Origin: Lachnospiraceae bacterium
Lineage (GTDB): Bacteria; Bacillota; Clostridia; Lachnospirales; Lachnospiraceae
Assembly (NCBI GenBank): GCA_900772675.1
Contig: CAAGRM010000008.1
Coordinates: 1-9,431, forward strand
DNA: 9,431 nucleotides
Direction of reading: 5' to 3'
Part shown: positions 6,411 to 9,431 of the stretch, in pieces
Numbering within the stretch: the stretch's first letter is position 1
Layout: every line of letters begins with the position of its first letter
Program-made: the position numbers and the translations under genes
The notes under the pieces: model-generated
Told to the model about the DNA's origin: nothing
The model's input: only the letters and a program-made list of their open reading frames with translations
Database searches by the model: none

Positions 6411-6585
6411 GACAGGAACAAAAAGGTCAATATCAGACGAAAAAAAGATAAGAAAAGAACTGGAAAAAAAGCCAGGAATGCGAGATAATAAAAGACAAGA
6501 GACCAGAACAGGTGCCGGGACCCGGAAGTATCAGGTGTCCCGGCACTTGTCGGATCAGAAAGGATACAGGAGAAAGGGGAACAAA
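6411..6585 (+). other. 175-base purine-rich leader between the transporter and GH3
   Basis: I see no gene here. Bases 6411-6507 are strongly purine-rich (runs such as gacgaaaaaaagataagaaaaga), followed by a long hairpin (6508-6550) and the GH3 ribosome binding site. A GATAAT at 6484-6489 resembles a -10 box but has no convincing -35, so I do not call a promoter. The GH3 frame is open back to 6478, but the ATG there lacks a good Shine-Dalgarno and the translated stretch is not protein-like. Confidence 0.5.
6508..6550 (+). promoter_or_regulatory. Stable mRNA hairpin upstream of the GH3 start
   Basis: ACAGGTGCCGGGAC (6508-6521) pairs with GTCCCGGCACTTGT (6537-6550) over 14 bases with one G-U pair, around a 15-base loop. 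It ends 35 bases before the GH3 ATG. No T-run follows, so it is probably not a strong terminator. An mRNA-processing or stability element that gives GH3 its own expression level, or an attenuator, are both possible. Confidence 0.6.
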
Positions 6586-9387
6586 ATGGGAAAATTTACA
6601 CCACTGGATTTCAACAAATATGCAGCACTGGCCCGTCAGGCAGCGGCAGAAGGCTGTGTACTTCTGAAAAACGAAAATGAGGCACTCCCGCTTCGAAAAG
6701 GAGACAAAGTGGCTGTTTTCGGAAGAATTGCATTCCACTATTATAAGAGCGGACTTGGCTCCGGCGGTCTTGTCAATACGAAATACGTTGTCGGTATTCT
6801 GGATGCCTTAAAAGAAGAAAAAGACATTACACTCGACGAGAATCTTCTTGGAACATACGAAAAATGGATCGAGAAAAATCCGTACGACGAAGGACAGGGC
6901 TGGGGCAAGGTGCCGTGGTCCCAGAAAGAAATGGAGCTTACCGATGAGATCGTAGAGCGTGCAAAAGATGCCGATGCAGCCATCGTTGTGGTAGGCCGTA
7001 CTGCCGGGGAAGATCAGGATAACAAAAATGAGGCAGGAAGCTATCTTTTAACGGATACGGAAAAAGAGATGGTAGAAAAGGTCAGCAAAGCATTTAAAAG
7101 AACGATCGTTGTGCTGAATGTTGGAAATATCATCGACATGAAATGGGTGAAAGAGTGCAATCCGGCAGCTGTTCTCTATGTATGGCAGGGCGGACAGGAA
7201 GGCGGAAACGGTGTCGCTGATGTGCTGATGGGAAGAATCAGCCCTTGTGGTAAGCTGACGGATACCATCGCGGAAAATATTGAAGACTATCCGTCCACAA
7301 GCTGCTTTGGTGATCTGATCCGCAATGAGTACAAAGAGGACATCTACGTCGGATACCGCTATTTTGAGACCTTTGCAAAAGAGAAAGTATTGTATCCGTT
7401 TGGATTCGGCCTTTCCTATACGACGTTTGCCGTAACTGCAGAGGCCAAAGAGAAGAACGTGGATGAGGTAACCGTGACGGCAGTTGTAGAAAACACCGGA
7501 AAAACGGCAGGTAAAGAGGTTGTTCAGGTTTACGTGAAGGCTCCGCAGGGTGTTCTTGGAAAGCCATCTCGTGTCCTGGCCGGCTTTGCGAAAACCGGTA
7601 TTCTTGCACCGGGTGAAAAAGAGACCCTGACGATTACAGTGACAAAAGAAAGCTTTGCATCCTACGATGACGGCGGAGCAACAGGAAACAAATCCTGCTA
7701 CGTGCTCGAAGAGGGAAGCTATGAATTTTATGTCGGAAGCGATGTCAGAAGTGCAGCCTTTGCGGGCTCTTACGAGCAGCCGTTCAAAGTTGTGGAAACC
7801 CTGACTGAGGCAATGGCTCCGGTAGAAGCGTTTGAGCGTATGAAAGCCGTTGCAGGGGAAGACGGAACCTTAAAACCGGGATATGAAGCAGTACCTCTGC
7901 GCACGGTAGATCCCATCGATCGCATGAAAGAAAACCGTATGGAGCCACTCACCTATACCGGTGACAAGGGTTATAAGCTCGGCGATGTCCTGGACAAAAA
8001 AGTAACAATGGAGGAGTTTGTAGCGCAGCTTTCCGATGAAGAGCTGATTTGTATCTTCCGCGGGGAGGGCATGTGCAGCCCGAAGGTTACCCCGGGAACT
8101 GCAGCAGCCTTTGGTGGTCTGACACCTAAATTACAGGAATTCGGTATCCCGGCATCGTGCTGTACAGACGGTCCGTCGGGACTTCGCTTCGATTGTGGAA
8201 CAAAAGCTTTTTCTATGCCAAACGGAACACTGCTTGGCTGTACCTTTGATCTTCCGCTTGTGGAGGAGCTGTACGAAATGGCAGGATGTGAGATGAGACA
8301 GAACCGTGTTGACGCACTGCTTGGACCTGGTATGAATATTCACAGAAATCCGCTGAACGGCCGTAATTTTGAGTACATTTCCGAGGATCCGTATCTGACC
8401 GGATGGATCAGTGCAGTACAGATTCTCGGTATGGAAAAATCGGATGTAACAGGAACGATCAAACATTTCTGCGCCAACAACCAGGAGTCCAACCGACATC
8501 ATGTGGACGCGGTTGTTTCCGAGCGTGCGCTGCGTGAGATCTATCTGAAGGGATATGAAATTGCAGTTAAAGAGGGTGGTGCAAGATCCATCATGAGTAC
8601 CTACGGACCGGTCAACGGTATCTGGACAGCAGGAAATTATGATCTGCTGACCACCATTCTGCGTGGGGAGTGGAACTACGACGGATTTGTCATGACCGAC
8701 TGGTGGGCGATGTCAAACCACGAGGGATATGAAGCAACAAGAACGACCAGAGCACCGATGGTATCTGCCGGAAACGATGTCTTTATGGTATGCAGCGACT
8801 GTACGGACATGGGACAGGACGATGTCAAAGAAGCACTGGAAAACGGTGAGATCACAAGAGGTGACCTGCAGAGAAATGCGATGAATGTACTGCATTTTAT
8901 TCTGAAAACGCCAAACATGTTACGTTTCCTGGATCGTATCAGCGAAGAAGAGAAAAAGGCGCAGGAGCAGCAGGGGGATAACGATTTCGTTGCAGCAGAT
9001 CTTGTAACGTATGAAGCAGACCCGGTAACAGGAGAGGTTGAAATTGACGCGTCTGCATGGGATACGAAAAAAGGAAACAGTGAAGTGTGCGGTGTCACGA
9101 TCCTCGCGGATCAGATGGGAACATATGATATCGAGCTTGAGATGAAATCCGATCTGGAAGATCTTGCACAGCTTCCGGTAACGGTCTACCTGGATAACAT
9201 CGTAAAAGCGGTAATCAGTATTCGTGGAACAAAAGGCGAGTGGATCAAAGAGACGAGAGATCTTGGTTTCTTCTTTGGCCAGAACCATTATCTTAAGCTG
9301 TACTTTGGAGCAAATGGTCTGGAGCTTGGCAAAATCCGCCTGAAACTCCGGGAAAGCATAGAAGTGATGAGTAAACACGAAGAGTAA
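6586..9387 (+). CDS. GH3 glycoside hydrolase with permuted domain order (beta-glucosidase-like)
   Basis: This is a 933-residue retaining exo-glycosidase without a signal peptide, acting in the cytoplasm. Domain order is reversed relative to ordinary GH3. The alpha/beta sandwich (usual C-terminal domain) comes first at about 10-250, with RTAGEDQDN around Glu142. A fibronectin-III-like domain follows at about 285-395 (VVENTGKTAGKEVVQVYVKAP). The (beta/alpha)8 barrel is at about 470-785: TDGPSGLRF near Asp528, KHFCANNQESNR at Lys626-His627, and the nucleophile Asp705 in GFVMTDWWAM. The same order is known in Ruminococcus albus and Butyrivibrio beta-glucosidases. An acidic linker (786-800) leads to a beta-rich C-terminal domain of unknown family. 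The start ATG 6586 has AAGGGGA at 6574-6580. The acid/base is not certain (Glu142 is a candidate). GH3 is secure; glucoside, xyloside or alpha-L-arabinoside specificity is not determined. Confidence 0.93.
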   Translation: MGKFTPLDFNKYAALARQAAAEGCVLLKNENEALPLRKGDKVAVFGRIAFHYYKSGLGSGGLVNTKYVVGILDALKEEKDITLDENLLGTYEKWIEKNPYDEGQGWGKVPWSQKEMELTDEIVERAKDADAAIVVVGRTAGEDQDNKNEAGSYLLTDTEKEMVEKVSKAFKRTIVVLNVGNIIDMKWVKECNPAAVLYVWQGGQEGGNGVADVLMGRISPCGKLTDTIAENIEDYPSTSCFGDLIRNEYKEDIYVGYRYFETFAKEKVLYPFGFGLSYTTFAVTAEAKEKNVDEVTVTAVVENTGKTAGKEVVQVYVKAPQGVLGKPSRVLAGFAKTGILAPGEKETLTITVTKESFASYDDGGATGNKSCYVLEEGSYEFYVGSDVRSAAFAGSYEQPFKVVETLTEAMAPVEAFERMKAVAGEDGTLKPGYEAVPLRTVDPIDRMKENRMEPLTYTGDKGYKLGDVLDKKVTMEEFVAQLSDEELICIFRGEGMCSPKVTPGTAAAFGGLTPKLQEFGIPASCCTDGPSGLRFDCGTKAFSMPNGTLLGCTFDLPLVEELYEMAGCEMRQNRVDALLGPGMNIHRNPLNGRNFEYISEDPYLTGWISAVQILGMEKSDVTGTIKHFCANNQESNRHHVDAVVSERALREIYLKGYEIAVKEGGARSIMSTYGPVNGIWTAGNYDLLTTILRGEWNYDGFVMTDWWAMSNHEGYEATRTTRAPMVSAGNDVFMVCSDCTDMGQDDVKEALENGEITRGDLQRNAMNVLHFILKTPNMLRFLDRISEEEKKAQEQQGDNDFVAADLVTYEADPVTGEVEIDASAWDTKKGNSEVCGVTILADQMGTYDIELEMKSDLEDLAQLPVTVYLDNIVKAVISIRGTKGEWIKETRDLGFFFGQNHYLKLYFGANGLELGKIRLKLRESIEVMSKHEE

Positions 9388-9431
9388 ATCATCAGGAAAA
9401 TTGAGATGGGGATCTGAAGCGTTCCGAAAAA
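9388..9431. other. Short 3' end after GH3, nothing identified
   Basis: The last 44 bases contain no terminator hairpin or gene that I can support. The GH3 transcript may continue into a further gene beyond the window. Confidence 0.4.

Noticed and set aside
6478..6585. Possible 36-codon N-terminal extension of GH3 starting at ATG 6478
   Set aside because: It would translate through the 14-base hairpin, gives a basic non-family sequence with no hydrophobic signal segment, and the ATG at 6586 has a much better Shine-Dalgarno.
1..9431. CRISPR arrays, insertion-sequence ends, phage attachment sites, tRNA or rRNA genes
   Set aside because: By eye I saw no regularly spaced direct repeats, transposase motifs, long terminal inverted repeats or tRNA-like cloverleaf sequence.

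Overview
The window looks like chromosome from a spore-forming, low-to-mid GC Firmicute, most likely a gut Lachnospiraceae-type Clostridia. The reasons are a Gln/Pro/Ala-rich FtsZ tail followed directly by the sporulation pair spoIIGA-sigE, strong AGGAGG-type ribosome binding sites, and a carbohydrate locus containing a domain-swapped GH3 enzyme of a kind known from Ruminococcus and Butyrivibrio. Genus cannot be fixed from this sequence alone.

Bases 1-2612 (+ strand) are conserved core: the 3' part of ftsZ (cell division GTPase), a hairpin, an activator-type promoter with a perfect Spo0A box, then spoIIGA (membrane aspartic protease, TTG start) and sigE (pro-sigma-E) separated by 3 bases. SpoIIGA removes the N-terminal pro-sequence of SigE in the mother cell. 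sigG, which often follows sigE in Firmicutes, is not here; a hairpin and convergent genes come instead.

Bases 2613-9387 are an accessory glycoside locus. A GH27 enzyme lies on the minus strand (4005 to 2701). It is divergent from an araC-type regulator (4117-4974), which is followed on the plus strand by an 11-TM sodium-dependent NSS-family transporter (5052-6410) and a 933-residue GH3 enzyme (6586-9387). The two divergent promoters both read TTGTTT-17-TATAAT/TATACT, and their -10 boxes overlap, so polymerase should be able to occupy only one at a time. The simplest model is that the AraC protein senses a sugar and switches between GH27 and the araC-transporter-GH3 series. Both hydrolases lack signal peptides and would act in the cytoplasm on imported oligosaccharides or glycosides, yet no sugar transporter is present in the window.

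The most interesting points are these. GH27 carries Asp-Ile at the sugar-binding position where alpha-galactosidases have Asp-Asp, which points to beta-L-arabinopyranosidase. The divergent promoters share their -10 region. The GH3 is circularly permuted and has an unassigned C-terminal beta-rich domain. An amino-acid-type NSS transporter sits inside a sugar locus. I see no CRISPR array, insertion sequence, tRNA or rRNA.
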